A stretch of DNA of 48,764 bases from Cyanobacteriota bacterium (GTDB lineage Bacteria > Cyanobacteriota > Cyanobacteriia > PCC-6307 > Cyanobiaceae), in contig JAPLIB010000149.1 of assembly GCA_026389335.1 (NCBI GenBank), forward strand, positions 1 through 48,764, given 5' to 3'. The translations under genes were made by a program, and so were the position numbers. The notes beneath the pieces are model-generated. The model did not search any database. It was not told the DNA's origin and saw nothing but the letters and a program-made list of their open reading frames with translations. Of the stretch, positions 1 through 7,192 are shown piece by piece; positions within the stretch are counted from its first letter, which is position 1, and each line of letters opens with the position of its first letter.

Positions 1-2
1 AG

Positions 3-101
3 GAGTTGCGCCGTAAGAACAAGGCCTTGGCGGAGGCGGCGGCTCTGCTGTTGGCGTCAAAAAAGATCCAGGCCTACTGGGGAGAGGACGGGGACGACTG
101 A
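3..101 (+). pseudogene. IS3-like transposase OrfA, C-terminal fragment
   Basis: The reading frame is open from the window edge to a TGA at 99-101 and gives 32 residues beginning ELRRKNKALAEAAALL and ending YWGEDGDD. The leucine/lysine-rich ELRRKN..L.EAAALL pattern is the coiled-coil end of an IS3-family OrfA (helix-turn-helix protein). The next frame (OrfB) starts 8 bases downstream, the usual OrfA/OrfB arrangement. The 5' part lies outside the window, so whether OrfA itself is intact cannot be judged; the OrfB partner is certainly broken. The IS3 family is assigned from OrfA/OrfB layout and motifs, not from a database match. Confidence 0.7.
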
Positions 102-109
102 CCTCCCAA

Positions 110-942
110 GTGGATCGCCGCAAGGCGCTGGAGATCCTCGCTGCCGGCATGGCGGCTGGTGCACGATCTTGTCAACTGGCCACGCTGCTGGGCGTGGGGC
201 TGAGCACCCTGCAGCGCTGGCGGCGTCAGTTCACAGGTGATGGGGATGGCACTGATGGTCGTAAAGGCAGCCAGCGCCTGGTTTCTCACCGACTGAGCGA
301 GGAGGAACGCCAGCGGATCCTGCTCACCTGCAACCAGAGCGATTTCGCGGCACTGCCGCCAGGGCAGATCGTGCCGGCCCTGGCCGATCAGGGCGTCTAC
401 ATCGGTTCAGAGCGCAGCTTCTATCGGGTGCTGCATGCCCACGGCCAGGCTCACCACCGCGGGCGGGCCCGTCCACCGCAGGAACCCCGCGCAGTGCCAC
501 GGCTGCAGGCCAGAGGCCCCAATGAGGTGTGGAGTTGGGACATCACCTACCTGCCCACCAGCGTGCGTGGCGTCTGGCTGTACCTCTACCTGGTTGTCGA
601 CGTCTGGGGATGTGGCCGATCGCGAGGACGCACAGATCGCCGCTGATCTCGTCAGCCGGGCCTGTCTGCGGGAGCGGATCAGCAAGGGTCGGCGCCAGAC
701 GCTGATCCTCCATGCCGACAACGGCAACGCCATGCGGGCGGCCACGTTGGAGAGCCGGCTGGAGGAACTGGGTGTCCTGCGGTCGTTCTCAAGGCCTCGG
801 GTCAGCAACGACAACCCCTACTCGGAGTCGCTGTTCCGCACGATCAATCAGCAACGACAACCCCTACTCGGAGTCGCTGTTCCGCACGATCAAATATCGG
901 CCGGACTACCCCAGACGCCCATTCCGCAGCGTGGAGGAGGCC
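110..942 (+). pseudogene. IS3-like transposase OrfB (DDE integrase), frameshifted remnant
   Basis: The first frame (GTG at 110, open to 646) has an N-terminal helix-turn-helix (LSTLQRWRRQF) followed by the start of an rve-type catalytic core, with the first catalytic Asp in WSWDITYL. Near 610 the frame breaks: LVVDVW is followed directly by DVADREDAQIAADLVSRACL in another frame, which suggests a loss of about 16 bases removing the usual RKVVAW segment. The second catalytic Asp (LHADNG, about 710-725) and the Glu motif (NPYSESLFRT) follow in the new frame. A perfect 46-bp tandem duplication of the Glu-motif region (802-847 and 848-893) then shifts the frame again, and the last recognisable IS3 residues are KYRPDYPRRPF..VEEAC. 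Three disruptions make it inactive. Confidence 0.8.
802..893 (+). repeat. Perfect 46-bp tandem duplication inside the transposase
   Basis: Bases 802-847 are repeated exactly as 848-893, with no spacer. The unit begins TCAGCAACGACAACCCC and ends CGCACGATCAA, and encodes the conserved SNDNPYSESLFRTI segment that contains the catalytic Glu. As 46 is not a multiple of three, the duplication breaks the reading frame. Identity of the copies suggests a recent slippage or unequal-repair event, though an assembly artefact is possible. Confidence 0.95.
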
Positions 943-2457
943 TGCTCCGGTGTTTGGCCAGAGCAAGGAGGCCAGGGTTACGCAAGTTCCTGCTGCGGGG
1001 CCTGGAGAAGGTGAACAGCGAATGGAGCCTGATGTGCACCGGTCACAACCTGTTGAAACTGTTCCGCTTCCGGCGAGCGGAGACCAACCTGGCTGCAGCC
1101 ACTGGATGAGCCATCTGCTCCCAGTCCCTTGGGCTGGGAGCAGAGCTGAGGCCAAGACCTCAGCAAGCGGTGCAGAGGCAAGTCCCACTCCGTAGACATC
1201 GGCCAGGGTGATCCATGGGGTTGACCCTACGGCGAGGTTGGCGACGGCCTCCAGCAGTCCCGCCTCATCAGTCCACTTGCCGTAATGCTTGTGGTGCGTA
1301 GCCGGGTTATGGCCCATCAGCGCCGCCAGATCACGCACCGACAGGCTGCGGGCATAGGCCTTATGGCCGCGCCAGGCATACCCGTGCCGCAGGCTGTACG
1401 GCGTCAGCCCAGGCGTTGCCTTCACCAGCGATTGCCAGAACGGGTAACGCTCCAGCAGCTGCCGGAACGCATCACCCACCGGTTTGAACTCCCCGCCGGC
1501 GATCGCGGTGAGCAGGGGCTTGGGCAGCTTCACCAGGCCGCTGGCGTACAGCTGCAGAGCACGGGCGCCTTCACTGTCACGGCCGGGAATGTCGAGCGAC
1601 AGCGCCAGCCGATCCGGCTTGGCCAGCTTCATCGTGCGCCGGTTGCGCTTCACCCCGCCGCCCACCTTCAGCCGGCCATCCTCCACACGCAGCGCAGCGA
1701 GCTCCGCGGGCCGCAGCCCGAACAGCCCCACCAGGGCCACCGCCAGCCGTAGCTCCGGCTTGTTATCAGCCTCGAGGGCATCCAGCAGCGCCGCCAACTG
1801 CTCCGGTTTGATCGGTGGAGTCAACTCCTCCCCGGCGCCGTTATCGGCGGTGGCGATCAGCTCCTCGAGCTCCTCACCTTCCAGCGGGCGCCAGCAGGCC
1901 TCGGCCCCGGCACGATCCACCGCGTAGGTGAGGAAGGCGCTCACATCACCGAGATGGCGCTTGCGGCCCTGCCCCCCGGCGGGACATTTGGCGAAGTGCT
2001 GCGCGGCATAGGCACGCATCAGAGAGCGGCCGTCGCGGGGGCGGGGTTTGGTCTCCAGGGTGAGCAGGGCATTGCGCACCCGGCCCTTGAGATCGCGCAG
2101 CGTGGTGGCGCGGCGGTCGCTGCGGCTGGCGAGGAAGGCCTCGGCCACGGCGGGCCAGTTGATTGCCCCAGAGGCCTCGCTGCTGGCGGCGGGGGCGGTA
2201 GTGAGCTTGTGCGCCTCAGCCAGGGCCAGATTGCGCTCCTCCATCAGCTGCCGGAGGCGGGCCACGGCCGCGCTGATCTTGGTGGTGCTGCTGGCGGTCC
2301 AGGGGATCTCGAGCATCACGCTGGAGCGCGTGCCATCGGCGTGGCGGCGGGTGAGCTTGGTGTTGCCGGACTGCTCGCTGATGCCCCAGCCGGGGCCGTG
2401 CTCCTGCTTCAGCAGGCGGCGGAGGTTGGTATCCCAGGCGTCGGTGGTCTTGGCCAT
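844..2457 (-). CDS. Tyrosine recombinase (phage/island integrase), C-terminus possibly replaced
   Basis: Site-specific recombinase expected to integrate an element at the adjacent tRNA-Ala. The catalytic domain is recognisable: box I GLFGLRPAEL (Arg), box II YSLRHGYAWRGH, then MGHNPATHHKHYGKW with the nucleophile Tyr at about 1282-1284. In box II the common first His of HxxR is Tyr (YSLR). A SAM-like core-binding region precedes it. I place the start at ATG 2457 (MAKTTDAW); the frame is open upstream to an ATG at 2532, which adds a low-complexity 25-residue leader. After the Tyr helix (LLEAVANLAV, about 1250) the frame continues antisense through the two transposase remnants down to 844; that tail is unlikely to be native, so the true C-terminus is probably near 1145-1215. 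Function is likely lost or altered. Confidence 0.75.
   Translation of the reverse strand: MAKTTDAWDTNLRRLLKQEHGPGWGISEQSGNTKLTRRHADGTRSSVMLEIPWTASSTTKISAAVARLRQLMEERNLALAEAHKLTTAPAASSEASGAINWPAVAEAFLASRSDRRATTLRDLKGRVRNALLTLETKPRPRDGRSLMRAYAAQHFAKCPAGGQGRKRHLGDVSAFLTYAVDRAGAEACWRPLEGEELEELIATADNGAGEELTPPIKPEQLAALLDALEADNKPELRLAVALVGLFGLRPAELAALRVEDGRLKVGGGVKRNRRTMKLAKPDRLALSLDIPGRDSEGARALQLYASGLVKLPKPLLTAIAGGEFKPVGDAFRQLLERYPFWQSLVKATPGLTPYSLRHGYAWRGHKAYARSLSVRDLAALMGHNPATHHKHYGKWTDEAGLLEAVANLAVGSTPWITLADVYGVGLASAPLAEVLASALLPAQGTGSRWLIQWLQPGWSPLAGSGTVSTGCDRCTSGSIRCSPSPGPAAGTCVTLASLLWPNTGAGLLHAAEWASGVVRPIFDRAEQRLRVGVVVAD
943..1109 (+). pseudogene. IS1182-like transposase C-terminal remnant
   Basis: From about 943 the sequence no longer fits the IS3 OrfB. 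It resembles the C-terminus of IS1182/DDE_Tnp_1_6 transposases: FGQSKEAR in one frame (950 onward), then RKFLLRGLEKVNSEWSL and CTGHNLLKLFRFRR in another frame, ending at TGA 1107-1109. The frame changes around 978. The fragment is fused directly to the IS3 remnant, so a second element was inserted or recombined here and decayed. The family call rests on the LLRGLEKV..EW.L.CT.HNLLKL pattern. Confidence 0.65.
1115..1143. repeat. 10-bp perfect inverted repeat at the end of the IS remnant
   Basis: CTGCTCCCAG (1115-1124) pairs perfectly with CTGGGAGCAG (1134-1143) across a 9-base loop, 5 bases after the stop of the IS1182-like fragment. There is no following T-tract, so it could be an IS end structure or part of a terminator. 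It lies between the transposase remnants and the recombinase C-terminus. Confidence 0.6.
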
Positions 2458-2564
2458 TGCGCTAATCCCTGCAGCAGGCAGGGGGTCGACTCCTAGCGCA
2501 GAAATTAGTGCAGAAGTAGCGCAGCACGCCATAGCAGGCTGTCACCCGCTGACGGGCGAACATT

Positions 2565-2589
2565 AAAAAACCCAGTCAGAGACTGGATT
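2565..2589 (-). terminator. Rho-independent terminator after tRNA-Ala
   Basis: On the minus strand a perfect 6-bp stem CCAGTC / GACTGG (2572-2577 with 2581-2586, loop of 3) is followed by six T (2565-2570). It lies 8 bases beyond the tRNA 3' end and matches a canonical intrinsic terminator for it. It also separates the tRNA from the recombinase. Confidence 0.8.
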
Positions 2590-2596
2590 TTAGGAA

Positions 2597-2669
2597 TGGA
2601 GCCAAGCGGATTCGAACCGCTGACCCCCTGCATGCCATGCAGGTGCTCTACCAGCTGAGCTATGGCCCC
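2597..2669 (-). tRNA. tRNA-Ala(GGC)
   Basis: A 73-base cloverleaf on the minus strand. The acceptor stem GGGGCCA / TGGCTCC contains the G3-U70 wobble pair that identifies alanine tRNAs. D-stem GCTC/GAGC, anticodon stem CCTGC/GCAGG with loop ATGGCAT (anticodon GGC, reading GCC), and T-arm AGCGG-TTCGAAT-CCGCT all pair. The discriminator is A and CCA is not encoded. The recombinase next door makes the 3' half of this gene the probable attachment site; a second copy of the tRNA 3' end was not seen elsewhere in the window, so the other boundary would be to the left of position 1. Confidence 0.97.
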
Positions 2670-2786
2670 ATAGATGCGCTGGACAGGATAACCGCTGGAA
2701 AGGGTCCCGAAGCTGTGGCTGGATAGCCGCAGAGCCCGAAGGCCTTGTCTGGCGCGATGTGAGCTTACATCGCGGAGGGACCATCC

Positions 2787-3407
2787 TCAGACCTGGCGCC
2801 AGACCGCCACCAGGCGCCCCTGCACCGTGACCTGGTCGGCGGGCAGCACGATCGGGGCATAGGCAGGGTTCGCCGCCGCCAGGGTGACGGTGCTCCCTTG
2901 GCGCTGGAAGTGCTTGAGCGTGGTGCCGCTACCGACGACCAACGCGCTGACGATCGTGCCGTTGCGCAGCTGGGTCGGGTCGTTGACCGGCTCCATCAGC
3001 ACCAGATCGCCATCGGCGATATGGGCATCCACCATCGAATCGCCATTGACCGTAAGGGCGAAGAGCCCCCGGGTGTCGAGCACCGGCGTGAGATCCACGC
3101 GCTCCTGGATGTCATCAAAGGTTTCCACCAGCCCCCCAGCCGCCACGGCCCCGAGCACAGGGATCCCGATGCTGCGGGCACCACCCAGCAGCTGCATGGT
3201 GCGGGCCTGGCCCTCCTGCCAGGTGATCCAGCCCTTTTGCTGCAGATGGCGCAGCCGGCTCTGGATCGGTGCCGGCGAGCGCAGCCCCATGGCCTCCATC
3301 ATCTGGCGGATCGAGGGGCTGTGGCGATGGGCACCTATGTAGCCATCAAGCCAGTCATAAAGCTCCTGCTGGGCACTGGTGAGGGGCTGCTGGTCGGAGT
3401 GGGGCAC
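2787..3407 (-). CDS. lexA: LexA repressor (SOS regulator, S24 autopeptidase)
   Basis: Transcriptional repressor that self-cleaves on RecA filaments. With the GTG start at 3407 the protein has 206 residues, the family's usual length. The N-terminal winged helix covers about 8-68 (LTSAQQELYDWL..., SIRQMMEAMGLRSPAPIQSRL). The cleavage site is Ala90-Gly91 (VAAGGL), the catalytic Ser is Ser124 (NGDSMVD) and the Lys is Lys165 (TTLKHF), so the autopeptidase is complete. The frame is open upstream to 3668, but that stretch is antisense-like and unrelated to LexA, so GTG 3407 is preferred. A LexA-box-like palindrome lies 18-31 bases upstream, supporting autoregulation. In alpha-cyanobacteria LexA is thought to control a classical SOS regulon, which fits the intact catalytic residues. 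Confidence 0.95.
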   Translation of the reverse strand: MPHSDQQPLTSAQQELYDWLDGYIGAHRHSPSIRQMMEAMGLRSPAPIQSRLRHLQQKGWITWQEGQARTMQLLGGARSIGIPVLGAVAAGGLVETFDDIQERVDLTPVLDTRGLFALTVNGDSMVDAHIADGDLVLMEPVNDPTQLRNGTIVSALVVGSGTTLKHFQRQGSTVTLAAANPAYAPIVLPADQVTVQGRLVAVWRQV

Positions 3408-3424
3408 TGGGGACGGCCATCGCT

Positions 3425-3438
3425 GATACAGATGTACC
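3425..3438 (-). promoter_or_regulatory. Putative LexA box upstream of lexA
   Basis: Minus-strand GGTACATCTGTATC, with palindromic core TACA-TC-TGTA, lies 18 bases upstream of the lexA start. It agrees with the cyanobacterial consensus RGTACNNNDGTWCB, as I recall it, at 13 of 14 positions (T instead of the second conserved C). The position suits repression of lexA by its own product. No experimental support is implied. Confidence 0.65.
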
Positions 3439-3486
3439 GCCTTGTCGGGCCTTTGTCCAGTGCGGATGGGCGGCACCAGTCCCTCA

Positions 3487-4785
3487 TCAGCGGCTGGGGG
3501 CCAGGGGCGGCAAGGGTGGCGGCAGCGCCAGGCGGGGCCACCCCGCGGCCGGCACGACGACACCACCGAACAGCTCGGCCAGGGCGGCGATGCGCTCGGT
3601 TGGCGGCTCCGGGCCGAGACTCCAGAGGCTCTCGAGGTAAAAAAAGGCCACCCCGAGGCCCCGCTCACGGTTGGCCTGCACCTTCTGGCGGATCAGCTCC
3701 ATCGGGTTGGGACGGTTGCGCAGGCCGCTCATCACGGCGATGGCGGTGGGGATGCGCCGCTGGGTGTCCTGTACCTCAGGCCGGCTGATCTGGGGCAGAT
3801 AGCTCTCCAGATCCGAACGATAGATCTGGATCAGCATCTCATCGGCGATGCCGCGCTGCACCCAGGCACGCCAGTCCTGCAATTGCATCTTGTAGGCGAA
3901 GGCGTAGTAGTTGGGCGAGATCGAGAGGATCGTTCCGGGCCGGGTCCGGCGCACCGCGCTGGCCAGGCGCTCCATGAAGGCGGTGAGGCGATCGGCTCGC
4001 CACTTCACCCAGCCAGCGTCCTCGACATCAGCAGGGGGTTCTCGGCCGGTCTGCTTGCGGTAGAGCGCCACGGTGTAGGGGTCATAGCCGAACTCCCGCG
4101 GCAGGCTCATGTGGTCGTCAAACTGAATGCCGTCGGCGTCGTACTCGCTCACCACCTCCAGCACCAGATCCGTGATCAGTTGCTGCACTTCCGGCCGGAA
4201 GGGATTGAGCCACACCACTTCACCAGCAGCACTGATGGAGGTGAGGCCACCATCGCGCTTGCTGGTGAGCCAGTCGCGATGGCGCCTCGCCAGCTCCGAA
4301 TCGGGCGGTGCCATGAAGCCGAATTCAAACCAGGGCACCACCAGCAGGCCACGGCTGCGGCCGGCAGCGATCAGCTCGGCAATGATGTCCTGTCCCTGCA
4401 GCCCTCTGTAGGTGAAGTTCTGAAGTTGGCGCTCCTCGCTGACGCGGCTGGGGTAGTAGGCCATACCGCCGTTCCACACCACGACGTAGAGCCGGTTGAA
4501 CTGCAGATCGGCCAGCTGATTCACCGTGGCCTGCATGCGGCTGCGATCGCGCAGCACCGGCATGTCGTTGGCGGTGAGCCAGACCCCCCGCAACTCCCCT
4601 GGCTGGGAGCGAGCCGGCTGGGCAGGCAGCAGCTGGGAAGGCAGTGGCTGGGAAGGCAGTGGCTGGGCAAAGCTGGCCAACGGCCCTGGCACCAGCCCTG
4701 CCAGCGTCAGCAGCCCAGCCAACTGAATCAACCCTGCCTGCAGCGGGGGTGGCCTTGGGCAGAGGGGCCGTCGAATGCGCGCCAT
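3487..4785 (-). CDS. Secreted GHL10 / DUF187 glycoside hydrolase-like protein
   Basis: A 432-residue protein with an N-terminal hydrophobic segment (about 18-40, ending near PLASFAQ), consistent with a signal peptide, then a short PLPSQ repeat linker, then a TIM-barrel-like domain from GELRGVWLTAND (about 63). The barrel motifs QFNRLYVVVWNGG, VVPWFEFGF, ADGIQFDDHMS and GTILSISPNYYAFAYK are typical of the GHL10 family (Pfam DUF187, FenI), believed to cleave cell-wall or extracellular glycans. The Asp-Asp after GIQF is a likely catalytic region. The gene ends 79 bases upstream of lexA on the same strand, but the LexA box between them suggests separate promoters. Substrate is unknown. Start is the first ATG giving a usable signal peptide. 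Confidence 0.85.
   Translation of the reverse strand: MARIRRPLCPRPPPLQAGLIQLAGLLTLAGLVPGPLASFAQPLPSQPLPSQLLPAQPARSQPGELRGVWLTANDMPVLRDRSRMQATVNQLADLQFNRLYVVVWNGGMAYYPSRVSEERQLQNFTYRGLQGQDIIAELIAAGRSRGLLVVPWFEFGFMAPPDSELARRHRDWLTSKRDGGLTSISAAGEVVWLNPFRPEVQQLITDLVLEVVSEYDADGIQFDDHMSLPREFGYDPYTVALYRKQTGREPPADVEDAGWVKWRADRLTAFMERLASAVRRTRPGTILSISPNYYAFAYKMQLQDWRAWVQRGIADEMLIQIYRSDLESYLPQISRPEVQDTQRRIPTAIAVMSGLRNRPNPMELIRQKVQANRERGLGVAFFYLESLWSLGPEPPTERIAALAELFGGVVVPAAGWPRLALPPPLPPLAPSR
4632..4661. repeat. 15-bp in-frame tandem repeat (PLPSQ linker)
   Basis: GCTGGGAAGGCAGTG occurs at 4632-4646 and again at 4647-4661, with a partial third copy. It encodes PLPSQ repeats just after the signal peptide of the GHL10 protein. 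The in-frame unit suggests linker length variation by slippage. Confidence 0.85.
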
Positions 4786-5039
4786 CGCCCAAGGCTAAGC
4801 AGGCCCAGGTTCAGCGTTGACCCGATTGCGCCTGCTGCCCGTGCAGCCATGCTTCGGCCTGATGGAGAAGAGGCCCAGGCTGGAGCGGCCCTCCATGGCA
4901 GCGGCACGGATCCCCAGGTCGTCGTCGTAGCGCCAGCCAACCAAGCCCACTCCCGTACCGCCAATGAGCCGTACCGATGGCCCAGCCCCGCGGAGAGGGG
5001 GGACTACAACAAGGGCAGGTCTTTCGACGTCTCGTTCCC

Positions 5040-5456
5040 ATGCTGCTGCGCCCACTCCCTTGCCTTGCCGTGGCTCTGCTGGCGGCGATCGTCGGCTCTC
5101 CAGCCTGGGCAGACGCTCCAAGCCCCCGCTGCTCGAACGCCACCCTCAAGGGCACCTACCTTTACCACCATGTCGGCATCCTCGAGGGCCAGCCCTATGC
5201 CGAGAGTGGGCGAGAGGTCTACGACGGCAAGGGCGGCATCGTGCTCGTCTACCGGGGCTCCGATGGCGCCGGCGGCACGGAGAAGGCCACCTACAGCGTC
5301 AGTGCCGATTGCATCGCCAAAACCGTGTATGCCGATGGCCAGACCGCCACGAGCTTCCTCAGTCCCGATGGCCGTCGCTTCACCTACACCATCACCGCGG
5401 CTCCAGGCGCGAAGCCCACAGCCCTCTCCGGTTCAGAGCTGCGGGTAGCCCCTTAG
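5040..5456 (+). CDS. Small secreted protein of unknown function
   Basis: Starting at ATG 5040 the product is 138 residues: a signal peptide (MLLRPLPCLAVALLAAIVG.., cleavage likely after PAWA) then a mature part of about 115 residues starting DAPSPRCSNATLKGTYLY. Two Cys (PRCS and ADCIAK) could form a disulfide. The SNATLKGTY start and the beta-rich pattern (YDGKGGIVLVYRG, ATYSVSADC, FTYTITAAPGAKP) resemble short exported beta-barrel-like proteins of unknown role; I do not recognise a named family. An upstream in-frame start at 4977 would bury the signal peptide, so 5040 is chosen. The stop overlaps the argF stop by three bases on the opposite strand. The 254 bases between this gene and the GHL10 start form a divergent promoter region with no other gene seen. 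Confidence 0.75.
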   Translation: MLLRPLPCLAVALLAAIVGSPAWADAPSPRCSNATLKGTYLYHHVGILEGQPYAESGREVYDGKGGIVLVYRGSDGAGGTEKATYSVSADCIAKTVYADGQTATSFLSPDGRRFTYTITAAPGAKPTALSGSELRVAP

Positions 5457-6418
5457 CCCCCCAGCAGGGCGGCCAGCAGAGCCTGCTGGACGTGGAGACG
5501 GTTTTCAGCCTGATCGAAGACGCGGCTAGCGCAGCCCTCGATCACGCCGGCACTGATCTCCTCGCCGCGGTGGGCAGGCAGGCAGTGGAGCACGATGGCG
5601 CGGCTGTCGGCTTCGGCCAGCAGCTCTTCGTTCAGGCACCAGCCGGCAAAGGCCCGTTCCCGGTCGGCCTGCTCCTGTTCCTGACCCATCGACGCCCAGA
5701 CGTCCGTATACAGGGCATGGGCCTGGCGCACGGCCGCCAGCGGCTCATGCACCACCTCGATCGTGGCCTGCCCTTGGGCGAGGGCGCGGGCCTGGCTCAG
5801 CACCGCCGCGCTGGGCTCGAAACCAACAGGACAGCCGATGCGCACGTTCACCCCCAGCAGCGCCCCGCAGAGCATCAGCGAATGGGCGACATTGTTGCCA
5901 TCGCCCACGTAGCTGAGGGTCAGTCCCTCCACGGCACCGAAGGCTTCCTGCAAGGTGAGGAAATCGGCCAGGGCCTGGCAGGGATGCTCGAGGTCAGTGA
6001 GGGCATTGATCACCGGAATCGAGGCCCAGTGGGCGTACTCGGCGAGTTCCTTCTGGGCGAAGGTGCGAATCGCCAGAGCATCGCAATAGCGGCTCAGCAC
6101 CCGGGCCGTGTCGGCGATCGGCTCGCCACGCCCCACCTGGGTGACGCTGGGATTGAGATCAAGGGTCTGGCCGCCGAGCCGGGCCATCGCCACCGTGAAA
6201 CTCACCCGCGTGCGGGTGGAGGCCTTGCTGAAGATCAGGCCCAGCACCTTGCCGCCGAGGTCGATCTGACGCTGGCCGCTCTTCAATTCTGTCGCCAGGG
6301 CCAGCAGGGCTTGGGTTTCCGCGGCGCTGAGATCGGCCGAAGACAGCAGATCGCGGCCCCGCAGAGCGGACTGGACTCCGAAGCCGGAGGGCGGGCAGGG
6401 GGCGGACGGGGACTCCAT
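5453..6418 (-). CDS. argF: Ornithine carbamoyltransferase
   Basis: Catalyses carbamoyl phosphate + ornithine to citrulline in arginine synthesis; cytosolic trimer. The 321-residue protein has the carbamoyl-phosphate loop STRTR at 67-71, HPCQ at 145-148, and HCLPAHRGEE at 278-287 with the catalytic Cys. These separate it from aspartate carbamoyltransferase. The N-terminus (MESPSAPCPPSGFG) is a short nonconserved extension before the conserved GRDLLSSADL. Downstream it meets the secreted-protein gene tail to tail with a 3-base overlap. No ARG-box-like operator was identified. Confidence 0.96.
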   Translation of the reverse strand: MESPSAPCPPSGFGVQSALRGRDLLSSADLSAAETQALLALATELKSGQRQIDLGGKVLGLIFSKASTRTRVSFTVAMARLGGQTLDLNPSVTQVGRGEPIADTARVLSRYCDALAIRTFAQKELAEYAHWASIPVINALTDLEHPCQALADFLTLQEAFGAVEGLTLSYVGDGNNVAHSLMLCGALLGVNVRIGCPVGFEPSAAVLSQARALAQGQATIEVVHEPLAAVRQAHALYTDVWASMGQEQEQADRERAFAGWCLNEELLAEADSRAIVLHCLPAHRGEEISAGVIEGCASRVFDQAENRLHVQQALLAALLGG

Positions 6419-6665
6419 GGAGCCGCTACAAAGATCCCTTATCCGAGATCACAGGCCCCTGCGTCAAGGGGGTTGTCGAGCACAGAGGGATCCAGAGGCC
6501 TCAGGCCGCCCTCGCCGCAGGAATTGCGCAGCGCCGCCAGAGGGAGGCCGACGGCGGAACGGGAGCGGATTCAGGCGGCCCCGAAGGACTGGGGCAAGGC
6601 TCACCAGGCCCGAGTTCTGGCTGGCCGTGGAAGGATGGAGCCAGCAGCAAGCCAGGGGCCGCATC

Positions 6666-6923
6666 ATGTCTCCACAGCAGCTGAATCACTTCCTCCGCTG
6701 GGTACGCCAGGAGCCCAGCCGCCAGCAGGTTCTACGCGTGGAGGATCCGCAGGCCATTGCGGCCATGGCCCAGCAGGCAGGCTTTGAGGTGAGCGTGGGG
6801 GATCTAATCCGCCATCAGGGCAGGGCCACCAGCTGGCAGCTACGGGATGACGAACTGGAGGAGGTGGCCCGTTGGCAGGCCAAGGGGCAGCCCTACTGGT
6901 GGCGCTTGATCTGGGACGCTTGA
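6666..6923 (+). CDS. Nif11-domain small protein (copy 1)
   Basis: From ATG 6666 an 85-residue protein with the Nif11 pattern: SPQQLNHFLRWVRQEPSRQQVL then an alpha-helical AIAAMAQQAGFEVSVGDLI, as in nitrogen-fixation-associated Nif11 proteins and the leader regions of NHLP peptides. There is no double-Gly cleavage site and no Cys-rich core, so this is a standalone Nif11 protein and not a lanthipeptide precursor. The C-terminal 30 residues are Trp-rich (TSWQL, RWQ, YWWRLIWDA). The open frame extends upstream to 6417, but that part reads as antisense noise next to argF. Function of standalone Nif11 proteins in non-diazotrophs is unknown. Related genes are at 10228 and 18238. Confidence 0.75.
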   Translation: MSPQQLNHFLRWVRQEPSRQQVLRVEDPQAIAAMAQQAGFEVSVGDLIRHQGRATSWQLRDDELEEVARWQAKGQPYWWRLIWDA

Positions 6924-7061
6924 TCTGATGGGACTGGTGATCTGAGGCTGGCGAACAGGAGGGGCACGGCCCAGCGCGTCGTGCGGAAAAAGCCTGAACC
7001 TGCCTGCCTCTGAGGACTTGGTTCAGTTCGAGTGCTCTGATGGTGCTCACCGGACCAAGCT

Positions 7062-7091
7062 GATCGGGATCGGGATCGCGATCGCGATCGA
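7062..7091. repeat. Five tandem GATCGN hexamers including a HIP1 site
   Basis: GATCGG, GATCGG, GATCGC, GATCGC, GATCGA run head to tail from 7062 to 7091. Bases 7078-7085 form GCGATCGC, the cyanobacterial HIP1 octamer. The repeat sits in the 269-base gap between the Nif11 gene and the ftsH terminator, where no gene was seen. Confidence 0.9.
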
Positions 7092-7147
7092 GCCAGGGCC
7101 GGGATCGTGCCAAGGCGAGGCTGGAACGACCTCCACGCCAACCCCCC

Positions 7148-7180
7148 AAAAACACGCCGGCCAGGCCTGTCCCCCTGGCC
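7148..7180 (-). terminator. Intrinsic terminator downstream of ftsH
   Basis: On the minus strand GGCCAGG (7174-7180) pairs with CCTGGCC (7159-7165) over an 8-base loop, followed within 6 bases by a run of five T (7148-7152). It begins 12 bases past the ftsH stop codon. Confidence 0.75.
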
Positions 7181-7192
7181 CTTTGCTCCAGC

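Noticed and set aside
3442-5448. 668-residue plus-strand open frame
   Set aside because: It is antisense to the well-supported lexA and GHL10 genes, is full of Arg/Gln/His/Gly as expected of high-GC shadow frames, and shows no domain.
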